From: Flavobacterium sp. MFBS3-15
GTDB taxonomy: Bacteria; Bacteroidota; Bacteroidia; Flavobacteriales; Flavobacteriaceae
DNA: 64,000 nucleotides
Direction of reading: 5' to 3'
NCBI RefSeq assembly: GCF_026107645.2
Contig: NZ_JAPCHV010000018.1
Span: forward strand, 1-64,000
Each line of letters begins with the position of its first letter. Position 1 is the first letter of the stretch. Under the pieces are notes generated by a model. The model did no database searches, was not told the DNA's origin, and was given only the letters and a program-made list of their open reading frames with translations. The position numbers and the translations under genes are program-made. Positions 10,124-18,446 of this stretch are shown here, in pieces.

Positions 10124-10732
10124 TTACTTTTTCTTTCCTTTTGCAGGAGCTTTTGCAGCTTTTGCAGCTTCTTGTGCGGCTTTCATAGCAGCACGTGAAA
10201 TCCTCACCTGAGCAACCACTGTGTTATCAGGGTTAAGCAGCTTGAAATTGTTTGTAGGAAGCTTGGTTACATAAAGCTTGTTACCCATTTCAAGGTCGGT
10301 AATGTCGGCCTCTACATAGTCAGGAAGGTTAGCAGGAAGTGCACGCACTTTCAGCTTACGCTGGTTAAGGCGAAGTACACCACCGGCCATAACACCTTTA
10401 GAGTTACCGATAACTTTCACAGGAACTTCCATAGTGATCTCTTTAGCAGGATCAAGCTGGTAGAAGTCGATGTGAAGGATTTTGTCAGATACCGGGTGAA
10501 ACTGGATATCCTGAAGGATAGCCTCGTAGGTTTTGCCGGCAAGGTCAATTACCACAGTGTGTACGTTTGGAGTGTAAACCAGGTTTTTGAATGCCATTTC
10601 TTCTGCAGTAAAATGTACTGGCTGATCTCCTCCGTATAACACGCAAGGTACCATTCCAGCATTACGTACCGCACGCGTTGCCGCTTTGCCTACGCTTTCT
10701 CTTTCAGATCCTTTGATCGTAATTGATTTCAT
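10124..10732 (-). CDS. rplY: 50S ribosomal protein L25 (general stress protein Ctc type)
   Basis: The 202-aa product is the long, two-domain form of L25, which binds 5S rRNA in the large ribosomal subunit. Residues 1 to ~92 are the L25 domain, with the early motif [20 protein letters not shown] then LYGG and HVDFYQ-like HIDFYQL. Residues ~95-180 are the TL5/Ctc-type beta domain ([32 protein letters not shown]). The tail is Ala/Lys-rich ([12 protein letters not shown]), usual for Bacteroidota homologues. It lies 35 bases downstream of prs on the same strand and is followed by a strong terminator, so prs-rplY is probably one transcript, a pairing common in this phylum. Confidence 0.96.
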   Translation of the reverse strand: MKSITIKGSERESVGKAATRAVRNAGMVPCVLYGGDQPVHFTAEEMAFKNLVYTPNVHTVVIDLAGKTYEAILQDIQFHPVSDKILHIDFYQLDPAKEITMEVPVKVIGNSKGVMAGGVLRLNQRKLKVRALPANLPDYVEADITDLEMGNKLYVTKLPTNNFKLLNPDNTVVAQVRISRAAMKAAQEAAKAAKAPAKGKKK

Positions 10733-10767
10733 TTGAAATAATTAATATAGTTAATAAATAAAAAATT

Positions 10768-11709
10768 CTATTGTAAGAACTTACCGCTTATCGAGGTATT
10801 GTTCTGCACCATGTGCATTACCTCGGCAAACAGGCCTGCGCAAGTCACCACCCTTATCTTCTCAGTTTCCTGCTTCAGCGGTATGCTGTCAGTCACAATC
10901 AGTTCAGATAGCTTTGAATTCTCAATCTTTTCATAAGCATTGCCCGATAAAATAGCATGCGTACAAATCGCCCTTACGCTCAATGCGCCTTTTTCTATCA
11001 TCAGGTCGGCTGCCTTAGCCAGCGTACCGCCCGTATCTATCATGTCGTCTACAAGCACGATGTTCTTTCCGGTCACATCGCCTATAAGCTCCATTGTTTC
11101 AATTTTATTGGCCTCCTTGCGCTGCTTGTAGCATATTACCACATCGCTGCCCAGGAATTTGCTGTAAGCATAGGCCCTTTTCGATCCGCCCATGTCTGGC
11201 GAAGCTATGGTCAGGTTCTCCAGGTTAAGCGACTTGATGTAAGGCACAAAAATGGTCGACGCAAACAGGTGGTCTACCGGTTTTTCGAAGAAGCCCTGTA
11301 TCTGGTCGGCATGCAAGTCCATTGTCATGATCCTGGTTGCACCTGCCGTTTCCAGCAATTTGGCCACCAGCTTGGCCCCTATCGGCACCCTTGGCTTATC
11401 CTTCCTGTCCTGCCTTGCCCACCCAAAATAAGGTATTACCGCTGTAATATGCCTGGCCGAAGCCCTCTTGGCGGCATCGATCATCAGCAGGAGCTCCATC
11501 AGGTTGTCACTGCTGGGGAACGTAGAGCACACAAGGAAAACCCTCAATCCCCTTATCGATTCCTCAAACGATGGCTGGAATTCGCCGTCACTATATTTAG
11601 AGAACGTCACCTTACCAAGCTCCACACCATAGCTTTTGGCTATCTGTTCGGCCAGGTATGTGCTGTTTGAACATGCAAAAATCTTTGCGTCCGGTTCAAA
11701 ATACGACAT
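10768..11709 (-). CDS. prs: Ribose-phosphate pyrophosphokinase (PRPP synthetase)
   Basis: The cytoplasmic enzyme makes PRPP from ribose 5-phosphate and ATP for nucleotide, histidine and NAD synthesis. The 313-aa length is normal. Visible signatures are YFGWARQDRKDKPRVPI (~94-110), the MDLHADQIQGFF Mg/ATP signature (~130-141), the PRPP-binding loop VLVDDMIDTGGTL (~218-230), and an intact C-terminus. It is the first gene of the prs-rplY unit, with a TAnnTTTG promoter element 52 bases upstream of the ATG. Long antisense frames across the gene are coding shadows. Confidence 0.98.
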   Translation of the reverse strand: MSYFEPDAKIFACSNSTYLAEQIAKSYGVELGKVTFSKYSDGEFQPSFEESIRGLRVFLVCSTFPSSDNLMELLLMIDAAKRASARHITAVIPYFGWARQDRKDKPRVPIGAKLVAKLLETAGATRIMTMDLHADQIQGFFEKPVDHLFASTIFVPYIKSLNLENLTIASPDMGGSKRAYAYSKFLGSDVVICYKQRKEANKIETMELIGDVTGKNIVLVDDMIDTGGTLAKAADLMIEKGALSVRAICTHAILSGNAYEKIENSKLSELIVTDSIPLKQETEKIRVVTCAGLFAEVMHMVQNNTSISGKFLQ

Positions 11710-11760
11710 TTTAATTTGTTGTTTAGTAGTTAGTTAGTGTTGTGTTGTGTAAACGAGGTG

Positions 11761-11768
11761 CAAATTTA
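11761..11768 (-). promoter_or_regulatory. -7 promoter element of prs
   Basis: TAAATTTG on the minus strand matches TAnnTTTG exactly and lies 52 bases upstream of the prs start. A -33 box is not clear. Confidence 0.5.
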
Positions 11769-11832
11769 GGAATTTAATCCGAGCGAAAAAGTATTTTTAC
11801 ACGTATTTTTCCTGAAATTAAAATTTTCTTTT

Positions 11833-11840
11833 TACATTTG
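11833..11840 (+). promoter_or_regulatory. -7 promoter element of tRNA-Leu
   Basis: TACATTTG, an exact TAnnTTTG match, lies 17 bases before the tRNA. That leaves room for a short 5' leader. Confidence 0.55.
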
Positions 11841-11856
11841 CACCCGTTAATCACCG

Positions 11857-11936
11857 GCCTGGATGGCGGAATTGGTAGACGCGCACGACTCAAACTCGTG
11901 TACTTAGGTGTGTGGGTTCGATTCCCACTCCAGGTA
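11857..11936 (+). tRNA. tRNA-Leu (anticodon CAA)
   Basis: Acceptor arms GCCTGGA and TCCAGGT pair over seven positions with A as discriminator. The D-arm contains AATTGGTAGACGC. The anticodon stem CACGA/TCGTG holds the loop CTCAAAC, giving anticodon CAA, which reads UUG. A short variable region of about 11 bases precedes a standard T-arm (GTGGG, loop TTCGATT, CCCAC). CCA is not encoded. It is transcribed alone from its own promoter element and ends at a hairpin terminator. Confidence 0.97.
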
Positions 11937-11937
11937 C

Positions 11938-11969
11938 AAAAGGGGAAGCTTAATCGCTTCCCTTTTTTA
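11938..11969 (+). terminator. Terminator after tRNA-Leu
   Basis: GGGAAGC pairs with GCTTCCC around TTAATC, extended by A/T pairs, followed by TTTTTTAT directly after the tRNA. Confidence 0.88.
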
Positions 11970-12019
11970 TTTGATGTCATTAGTGGGAACAACAGACCCT
12001 TTGCAAGGCCTGATGATTG

Positions 12020-12487
12020 TTAAAGCTTAACTTCTTTCCAATAGATTTCTGCAGGTTTAATCTCAACGCCTTTGAATTCCTCTTCCAGTATTGACTTCGC
12101 TGACGCGTTACCGGCTTCATTTGCTTTAAGCAGGTAATAATACCCAAGCTTTTTCATATCTTCATTATCGGTGTAACGGGATATCATATAATTTGCTAAA
12201 TAGGCATCCGTATTATGGAATTTACTTGCTACATCAAGTGAAATAAATAAAAAGTCGGTTTCATGCCCGGTATAAAAATAGATGTCCATTAGCTCATTAA
12301 AAGCCCGTGTATCGCCTTTTCTTGCCTTATCTGTCAATTGCTTCATCAATTTTTCATTTTCATATTTAGAAAGAAAAATTGAACCAGTATTTTCAGTCTT
12401 TACAGCCTCCGTAGTTTCCACATTATCGGCCTTGTTCGCACAAGACACGAATACTATACATAAAAAGGAAGTGATTATAGTTTTCAT
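12020..12487 (-). CDS. Hypothetical lipoprotein, possibly Sel1/TPR-like
   Basis: The start at 12487 gives 155 aa with a lipoprotein signal (MKTIITSFLCIVFVSC, lipobox VFVSC, Cys16). An upstream Met three codons earlier (12496) is also open. After a short spacer, residues ~45-150 form alternating amphipathic helices (RKGDTRAFNELMDIYFYTG, then YYYLLKANEAGNASAKSIL) that look like one or two Sel1/TPR-type helical repeats. It follows the gene ending at 12502 by 14 bases, so the two are probably co-transcribed. The product should be anchored to a membrane facing the periplasm. No function is recognised. Confidence 0.78.
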   Translation of the reverse strand: MKTIITSFLCIVFVSCANKADNVETTEAVKTENTGSIFLSKYENEKLMKQLTDKARKGDTRAFNELMDIYFYTGHETDFLFISLDVASKFHNTDAYLANYMISRYTDNEDMKKLGYYYLLKANEAGNASAKSILEEEFKGVEIKPAEIYWKEVKL

Positions 12488-12501
12488 ACAATTCATTTAA
12501 G

Positions 12502-12795
12502 TCAATCGATAATTTCCCAAGCCATAGTTCCTGCAGAAAAATATTCCAACTTTACTCCTGCTAATTCTTCTTTGATCTTTTTTGCAATTTCCCTGCCTTC
12601 AGCATCAAGTTTTATAATGACATCTTTATTGGCAAAGCCTTCAAAATGCTCACTTTCATATTTTGTCATCCACACTTCAATTTGGCTGATAATTGCCGGG
12701 CTTAACCCTAAATCCGAAGGATAAAGGAATTCGCTATTATATTTGTCCCTGATGCCGGTAGAACCAAGGCAGCCATCTATTGTTAAGTATTTCAT
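12502..12795 (-). CDS. Conserved-looking hypothetical protein, 97 aa
   Basis: A small cytoplasmic protein with no signal or membrane segment, beginning MKYLTIDGCLGSTGIRDKY. It has a mixed alpha/beta pattern and an acidic, helix-forming middle (KLDAEGREIAKKIKEELAGV). It is the first gene of a two-gene unit with the lipoprotein at 12020-12487. An exact TAnnTTTG element lies 17 bases upstream of its ATG. No family is recognised. A small soluble protein next to a lipoprotein is compatible with many roles, so none is assigned. Confidence 0.7.
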   Translation of the reverse strand: MKYLTIDGCLGSTGIRDKYNSEFLYPSDLGLSPAIISQIEVWMTKYESEHFEGFANKDVIIKLDAEGREIAKKIKEELAGVKLEYFSAGTMAWEIID

Positions 12796-12812
12796 ATATT
12801 GGGCATGATCTT

Positions 12813-12820
12813 CAAATGTA
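12813..12820 (-). promoter_or_regulatory. -7 promoter element for the 12795 gene
   Basis: TACATTTG on the minus strand, an exact TAnnTTTG match, lies 17 bases upstream of the start codon at 12795. Confidence 0.5.
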
Positions 12821-12844
12821 GAAGAATTTCCCCACTATCCCTAA

Positions 12845-12906
12845 AAAAGAAAACCCCTGCAGAAACGTGCTGCAAGGGGTTTTCACCAACCAACCAATTT
12901 ATAAAA
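12845..12906 (-). repeat. 3' terminator cassette, distal copy
   Basis: This copy is nearly identical to the unit at 12972-13034. Read on the minus strand it has TTTATAAATTGGTTGGTTGG and then a hairpin with AAAACCCC/GGGGTTTT outer and GCAG/CTGC inner pairs, ending in TTTCTTTTTTAG. It works as a second, redundant terminator behind the broken T9SS gene, and implies an old tandem duplication or loss of a gene between the copies. Confidence 0.8.
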
Positions 12907-12928
12907 AAATTATCAATCTATGCTTTTT

Positions 12929-12964
12929 GCCTGTTTAGTTAATAAACATCTTTTGTGTGCCTGG
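12929..12964 (-). pseudogene. Possible remnant of a T9SS gene 3' end
   Basis: Between the two terminator cassettes, the minus strand can be read ...GTQKMFIN followed by TAA, just upstream of the distal cassette. That is where a T9SS type A sorting domain (compare NKKVLVN and SKKIMMN in the neighbours) would end. Only about ten codons fit, so this is suggestive rather than proven. Confidence 0.3.
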
Positions 12965-12971
12965 CCTTTTG

Positions 12972-13034
12972 AAAAGAAAACCCCCACAGAAACGTGCTGC
13001 AAGGGGTTTTCAACAAACCAACCAATTTATAAAA
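12972..13034 (-). terminator. 3' terminator cassette of the broken T9SS gene
   Basis: This is the proximal copy of the pair. On the minus strand it is AAAACCCC...GGGGGTTTT with an inner GCAG/CTGT-type stem, followed by a T-rich stretch, 19 bases beyond the stop codon at 13053. Confidence 0.82.
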
Positions 13035-13052
13035 CTACCAATTTTATACTTT

Positions 13053-16000
13053 TTAGTTCACAAGGACTTTTTTGTTTACCGACTGGCCGTTTTCAAGGAC
13101 AGCCTTCACAATCACTACCTGGTTTTGGGCAGGAAGTGAAGTGGTTGTAAGTTCCTGTGCATTTACATTGTTGTTTACAAACAATACTTTTCCAAGAAGG
13201 TCGTACACTACAACAGACTTAATGTTTTCAGGCGATGTTACAGTTACCTGTTTTGCATTTTGGAAGATGACAACCTGCGCAGGGATAGCTACAGGGTTGT
13301 CGGTTCCAAGCGCAGCATCGGCATATACAATTTCAAAACGCGTGTTGAAAGTACCTATTTCCGATTCGAATGTATAATCACTCACTTTAAGGTTGTGCAG
13401 CGCCCCGGTCATGTTGTCTTTTACAAAAATTGCCTGGTCACCAAGGAATAACCCGTCCATATGGTCTATCGAGATGGTGAAAGTACCTGCATTCTCAGTA
13501 TCAAAGCCCATAGGTACTACGTCTTCTGCAGTAAAGGCCGGACGTCCCTGGATAGCCATCTTGCTCTCGCCAATCAGCGAGTAGATATTAGTATCTCCGT
13601 CAGCAAATGAAACCCCGTCGATTCCATTGTCAATGTCAAGTGTTGCATCGGCGGTGTAACCTATTACCGCCTGCGAGAATACTCCGCCTTCAGTACTTAC
13701 ATTCAGCCATATCCTTGATGGCTCAGCTTCCGCTACACCTTCTTCTGTCTGGTCCATTGCATTCCTGAAGAACTGGTCTGAGCTGTTTGCCTTACGCATC
13801 CTGTTCGTAAACACAATACTTGAAGCGCTTTTTGCTTTTACGATAAAGCCCTGTCCTGTATTAAGGGTCCCATGAGGATCCACCGCATAAGCATTTTCAC
13901 CACCCGGTGCAGCATTGGCACAGTAAGCAAGCTTTGTAAGGGTTGAATAGCTTGATTTCGAGCTGTCGTTTGTTTTCCTCCAGAACCAAAGCGTACCTAC
14001 GATATTATTGATGTTGGCATCGATGAACTCACTCACATTTATTGGCGATGGGTAAGGGTTTCCTACTGCGTTGTATGCATGTGTAGCATCTGTGTAGGCA
14101 AGCGGCATTGTTATGGTACCATTGTTTGGCGTTCCCTGGAACACACCTTTTACTACTGTAGGCGTTGTAGCCGAATGGTTATTTGGTGTGCGGATCAGGT
14201 AACCTTTGGCCATTGCAAATGTTGTTGTTTCAGGCGGCACGCTGGCGTACAGGTTGTTTTGAGTGCTGTACACATAAAAACGGTTTGTAAGCGTGTTTGG
14301 TGAGAACTGAAGCAGTGTCTGCGTACCTGTTACCGGTGATGACCATAGTGTATAGTCAAGCCTTTTTATCAAAGAGCTGTTCCTCCTTATTGTAGCTGTA
14401 CCTGTGTTAGATACCGTGCTGCTTACCTGTACAAGGTCGCTGTTGCTGTTCATTTCAAGCACTCCGCCTTCGGCTATATTGATCTGGTTGATTACGAACA
14501 GGTTCTTACCTACCGGAAGAATGATCGATCCTGTTGAAGTAACTGTTAGAGAACAAGCCTGGATATCAGTCGTTGGAGCAAATATGCCATTGATGATTAC
14601 CGCCTTATTGCTGTTAGGGAAACCGTTAGACCATGTGCCATCCGCATTGTAGGTTGTAGTATCGCCACAGCTTGAGCTTCCGAACTCATCAGCACCCCTG
14701 TAAGGAGCCGTAAGGCTTCTTGAGTCACCATCAATGTCATTTGTTACATTAAGCACTGCGCCTGCCGCAAGTGTTTGGTTGATTACCTGAAACGGTGCGA
14801 TGTGCGAGTCCTGTTCCGAAACGAATTTCACATTTACTTCTGTCGCATTACCATCTTTTCCCGTAGCCGTTTTCCATTGCGCAAGGGTCTTGATGTTTGC
14901 CACCGTGTAAAAGCTGCCTATAGAGCCCATTTTATCTACAGAGTAGTAGTTGTTGTTATCCAGCGTTGCAAAAGTTGCCTGTCCTGCTGTTGCTACGTAG
15001 ATGGCAAAACGAGCAGAGTTAGTTGGCTGTGTGTTCACAAAGATGTTGTTCCTTACGTCAAGGTTCAGTACATTGTTTTCAATGAAAAGCGCTGCAGAGA
15101 TACCGGCGTTGTTATACTGGTTTTGTGTAAGCCTCACAGTATTGTGGTATATTTTGTAACCTCTACCTGAGAAGATACCGATACCAAAACCGTTTTGGTT
15201 CTCGCCTCAGTTGCCTGGGCCTGTTACATCAAGCACAAAGTTGTTCACTACCGTAATATTCGTATTAGTCGATGTAGACGAAAGGTTGATGCCTGCAATT
15301 CCTGAGCCGTTTGCCACCGTTTTCTCTACCTTGTTGATATTGTTGGCAGAGATGGTCCCGTTTGTACTGTTGCCTGCAACCTGGATGCCTGCAAAACCAA
15401 GGTCACCGCTATTATGGCTTCTGTACACTCCGGTGATGTTATTTTTATTGATGGTAAAACCGTTCAGGTTCGATACATAGATGGCAGTGATGGTCCTTTC
15501 ATCGTTAGTCGTGCCGCCAAAAGTGCTTTTCTCAACCACTACATTTTGAAGCGCAGATGATGCAGTTGAATTGTCAAGGATGTAAACACCTTCTTTTACG
15601 TTAAGGAAAGTTACGTTGCTCACTGTAAGGTTTTTCACTTTAGCTGCTGCCGCCCCGATGTTCAGGCTGTTGTTAGCCAATGTATCTTTCCCAACGTATA
15701 CACCCATAGTGTAGAAGCTATCGCCGTTGGTAAAACTTTGCTAAAGGATTGCATTTTTAATTGTTACATTTTCCGGAGCATTGCTGCTGCCTGGGCTGGC
15801 AAGGAAAATAACCGAACGGTTTGTATACGTAAGCTGTCCGTTGTTATCGATAGTAAGGTTTTTTGAAGTACCTCCTGCTATGTTGCTTCCGTCGATAATG
15901 ATGTTATCGGCACCGTTCATTTTGAATACTGCCTGAACCGGTACTGTGCCGTTTGCATTGTAAGCATCAATCCTCGAGTTAACACCTGTATTTGGCCTTA

Positions 16001-16787
16001 TGGTTACTGTGTTTGCAGCACTTGTGCCTGTAAACTGGTTAAAAGTGATTGGGAATACTTCACCAAGGGTGTTGTTGTATACCGCATCATTAAGAAGGAA
16101 AGTTACTGGACCCTGCACCCCTACATTGTTCACTGCGTTGGCAGCATCTGTAATGGTTTTGAAATCGTTGCTCAAAGCCTGGCCAATTGTATACGTGCCT
16201 GTCAATGGCTGCGGTGCTGTTACCACACCCTGGATTGTTGGCGGAACATTGTTTCCATTCGTATGAAGTATCTTCCAGGTAGTCCCACCCACTTTGTCAT
16301 ATACAAATATCCTTACATACAGGCGTTCGCCTGCCGCAACATAAATGTTTGTTGCAATATCTTTTTGCGTGCCTGTATTGTAAAATTGTGCAGGATTAGT
16401 AATACCAAGTGATACCGAGCCTGAGAAATCAGCGTTTTTAGAGTAACGCACTTCAAATTTCCTGTATTCTCCCTGGTACTTAAACCTGATTTTGGTTACG
16501 GTAAGCGAAGCTCCTATAGTCGGCCTGAAGCTCATTTGATAATATTTACTGTAATCCGCTAAGGCATTAGCTTCACCCCATCCTGAGGTTTCAAAGCCAT
16601 TCCAGTTTGTATTAAGGTTTACGTCGCTGCTTGCCGTAAATTCATCTGCAGCAACATAGCCAGCCAAAAAAGTAGGCACATTTGAAGGCTGATTGTTATA
16701 AACGCCTCCCCATTTTACCAAATCAACCTGGCTGAAGCCAACAAGCGGTAAAAGTAAAAAGGCGAAATAAAGTGGTAGTGTTTTCAT
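13053..16787 (-). pseudogene. T9SS type A beta-helix surface protein gene with two in-frame stops
   Basis: One continuous frame of 1245 codons is interrupted by TAG at 15741-15743 and TGA at 15207-15209; everything else stays in frame. The product would begin with a signal peptide (MKTLPLYFAFLLLPLVGFSQ) and a BNR-free beta-sandwich. A right-handed parallel beta-helix region follows (ITFNQFTGTSAANTVTIRP, then IIIDGSNIAGGTSKNLTI). Then comes the 450-aa C-terminal module shared with 288-8891 and 18447-23219, and a T9SS type A sorting domain ending QSVNKKVLVN. Aligned by eye to the intact paralogue at 18447-23219, the TAG sits at a Lys/Gln position and the TGA at a Gly position, so each can arise by one substitution. 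Either this is a young pseudogene or the assembly has two base errors. Recoding is unlikely because two different stops are involved. Confidence 0.88.
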
Positions 16788-16835
16788 TTTAATTGGGGGT
16801 TTAATCTATGCTTTTTATGTAAATTTTTATTGGGG

Positions 16836-16843
16836 CAAATGTA
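16836..16843 (-). promoter_or_regulatory. -7 promoter element of the broken T9SS gene
   Basis: TACATTTG on the minus strand, 48 bases upstream of the ATG at 16787. The intact paralogue has the same octamer (23281-23288) about 60 bases upstream of its start. Confidence 0.5.
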
Positions 16844-17197
16844 TGCTTGCAACTTCTATTTTATAATTCCACGTCACACTTATTTTCTATGTAACCATAA
16901 GGAAATCAAATCATTAATTTTTACTATTTTAGTATAAGAGAAACCTATCCAATATTTCGTGGTCAAAAACCTTCTTTTTATTTCATCAGGAACCTTACGT
17001 TTTCGGAATCCTTATTATTTACATGACAAAGGTAGGCCGGCAGTCCCGGGAGGTGAGGTACAATTCGATTGAGTGAAAACTTATTCCGATGAACGGTATG
17101 TTTTTATCGATAAACGGATTATTGAAATCGGCGGTAAACATTATGCATGCAGGCAAATTCTTACTATAGCTTAATGTTTTGAGATAAGTAGAAATAA

Positions 17198-17261
17198 AAA
17201 ATCCCCAAACCAAACGGTAGGGGATTTAATTGCATCCAACTAAAAAATTACTAAAACATTA
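17198..17261 (-). repeat. 3' cassette: hairpin plus TAATGTTTTAGTAATTTTTT motif
   Basis: On the minus strand TAATGTTTTAGTAATTTTTT continues into AGTTGGATG (17261-17233). The hairpin AAATCCCC...GGGGATTT (17227-17199) then runs into TTTATT. The 29-base motif is identical to the one at 18191-18219. It is the terminator of the decayed gene at 17530-18049. Confidence 0.75.
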
Positions 17262-17529
17262 TGAGAGCAACCTCACAATATACTATACTTAAAAAATAAA
17301 TAATTAATATCTCAGTTCTGTTCTGCAAAGATATTTCTAAACCTTAATTAACCAATACATTACTTTATTTTTATATTTAAATAACAAGTTGGCAGCTTTA
17401 TTTAATTTTTAACTACAATAACAAACATATTGCATAAATAATTCTCAATGAATAATGTAATTATTCAAATTTTTAAAAATGCGTAAAAATTAAACATGGC
17501 GCGGTTTTGTACGAAATTACTCCTGTCGA

Positions 17530-18049
17530 CTATTGGATGATAATTCTTTTATTTACAAAGGCATTGTCATAAAGTCCAACTTTTACCAAAATAACACCTT
17601 CCGGTAATGAAAGGCGGTTTGTCTCAAAACTTTGCGAATTGATACTGCCGCGGGCTTAAGCAGTAGCCGTCATCACCACCCACTGTAAAAGTATAATAGC
17701 CTGGCTCGAGGTCAAGGTGCATTTTGAATCTGATCGAATAAGTGTCCAGGAAGGAACCGCACAGATTGTCCCCGGTTAGGGGTTCATTTTGTGCAAGGTG
17801 CACGTCAAATGTCTGTCCGGGAAGGATGTAGCCGGAATAGGCTCCGGCAAAGGCACCCGTAGGTCCGGCCGGCCCGGATAAATCTACGTTTGTGTATACA
17901 TACCCTATCCATTCATTGTCGCCGTAGGTAACCTGGTCACCTTCGGGAGAACACTGCGCATAAAGACCGCCGACTTTTAGAATAGCAGCGAAAATAATAA
18001 AGAAGCCAATCGGAAATCTTAAAGCTATTTTTTGAATATTATTGCACAT
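17530..18049 (-). pseudogene. Decayed T9SS surface protein: PA14-like start fused out of frame to a sorting-domain end
   Basis: From 18049 a frame of 141 codons has a hydrophobic N-terminal signal (ending GGLYAQ) and a beta-sandwich resembling PA14-type T9SS domains (GDNEWIGYVYTN, SGPAGPTGAFAGAYSGY, PGYYTFTVGGDDGY). It stops at TGA 17624-17626. In the +1 frame, from about 17641 to the TAG at 17530-17532, the sequence encodes NSQSFETNRLSLPEGVILVK and VGLYDNAFVNKRIIIQ. That is the final part of a T9SS type A sorting domain. The simplest reading is that a large internal deletion joined the two ends of a once longer gene out of frame. The short ORF could still be expressed, but it lacks an in-frame export tail. 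Confidence 0.85.
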
Positions 18050-18158
18050 AGATTATATTTTGTACCTGAAAAAATACTATAAATATTTAATTAGCAATGA
18101 ATTACTAAAAAGAATCAGAATATGATTATATGTTTTTTAAGTTAATATACAAATAAGT

Positions 18159-18219
18159 AGCCTCACGTCATTATAAACATGAGGCTCTTACATCCAACTA
18201 AAAAATTACTAAAACATTA
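18159..18219 (-). repeat. 3' cassette, distal copy behind the intact T9SS gene
   Basis: On the minus strand the 29-base TAATGTTTTAGT...TTGGATG motif (18219-18191) is identical to 17261-17233. It is followed by hairpin AGCCTCA...TGAGGCT (18186-18159). Confidence 0.75.
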
Positions 18220-18287
18220 CGGAAGCATCCATAATTAACTTTAAATATTGTTATAATGCGGCTGCATGAAAACTACTTTTTAGTGAA

Positions 18288-18351
18288 AGGCCTCCTAAGT
18301 TGCAACTAAAGGAGGCCTGGAAATCCACTAAAAAAACTTACTAAAACATTA
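18288..18351 (-). terminator. 3' cassette, proximal copy behind the intact T9SS gene
   Basis: On the minus strand TAATGTTTTAGTAAGTTTTT... (18351-18323) is followed by hairpin AGGCCTCCT...AGGAGGCCT (18318-18288). It lies about 95 bases beyond the stop codon at 18447, and the second cassette follows 70 bases later. The stretch 18050-18446 holds only these two cassettes and a small ATAATG/CATTAT inverted repeat. Confidence 0.7.
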
Positions 18352-18446
18352 TAATGTTTACTACGCATTATAATTTCGTTGCCCGGCAATCCATCTCAAT
18401 ATGGGGTATGATTCCCGTAGGCATATTTTTAACTGAATACCTAAAA

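Larger units (their letters stand above)
16788..17529. other. 742-base region without a recognisable intact gene
   Basis: It holds the promoter element of the broken T9SS gene (16836-16843), AT-rich sequence, a minus-strand hairpin cassette (17198-17261), and a weak 64-codon minus frame at 17019-17213 with no family resemblance. No further gene is supported. Confidence 0.6.

Noticed and set aside
10957..11670. 237-codon plus-strand frame opposite prs
   Set aside because: It lies fully antisense to a well-conserved prs gene, has low-complexity translation rich in His/Arg/Gln, and no motif.
13053..13377. Plus-strand frames opposite the T9SS sorting domain
   Set aside because: They are coding shadows. 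The minus strand encodes a recognisable sorting domain.
15207..15743. Programmed stop-codon readthrough or unusual amino acid at TAG/TGA in the T9SS gene
   Set aside because: Two different stop codons, no downstream recoding stem seen, and single substitutions relative to the paralogue explain both. Mutation or base error is simpler.
17019..17213. 64-codon minus-strand frame in the gap after the broken T9SS gene
   Set aside because: No family resemblance, no promoter, runs into the hairpin cassette. It may be a scrap of lost sequence but is not supported as a gene.
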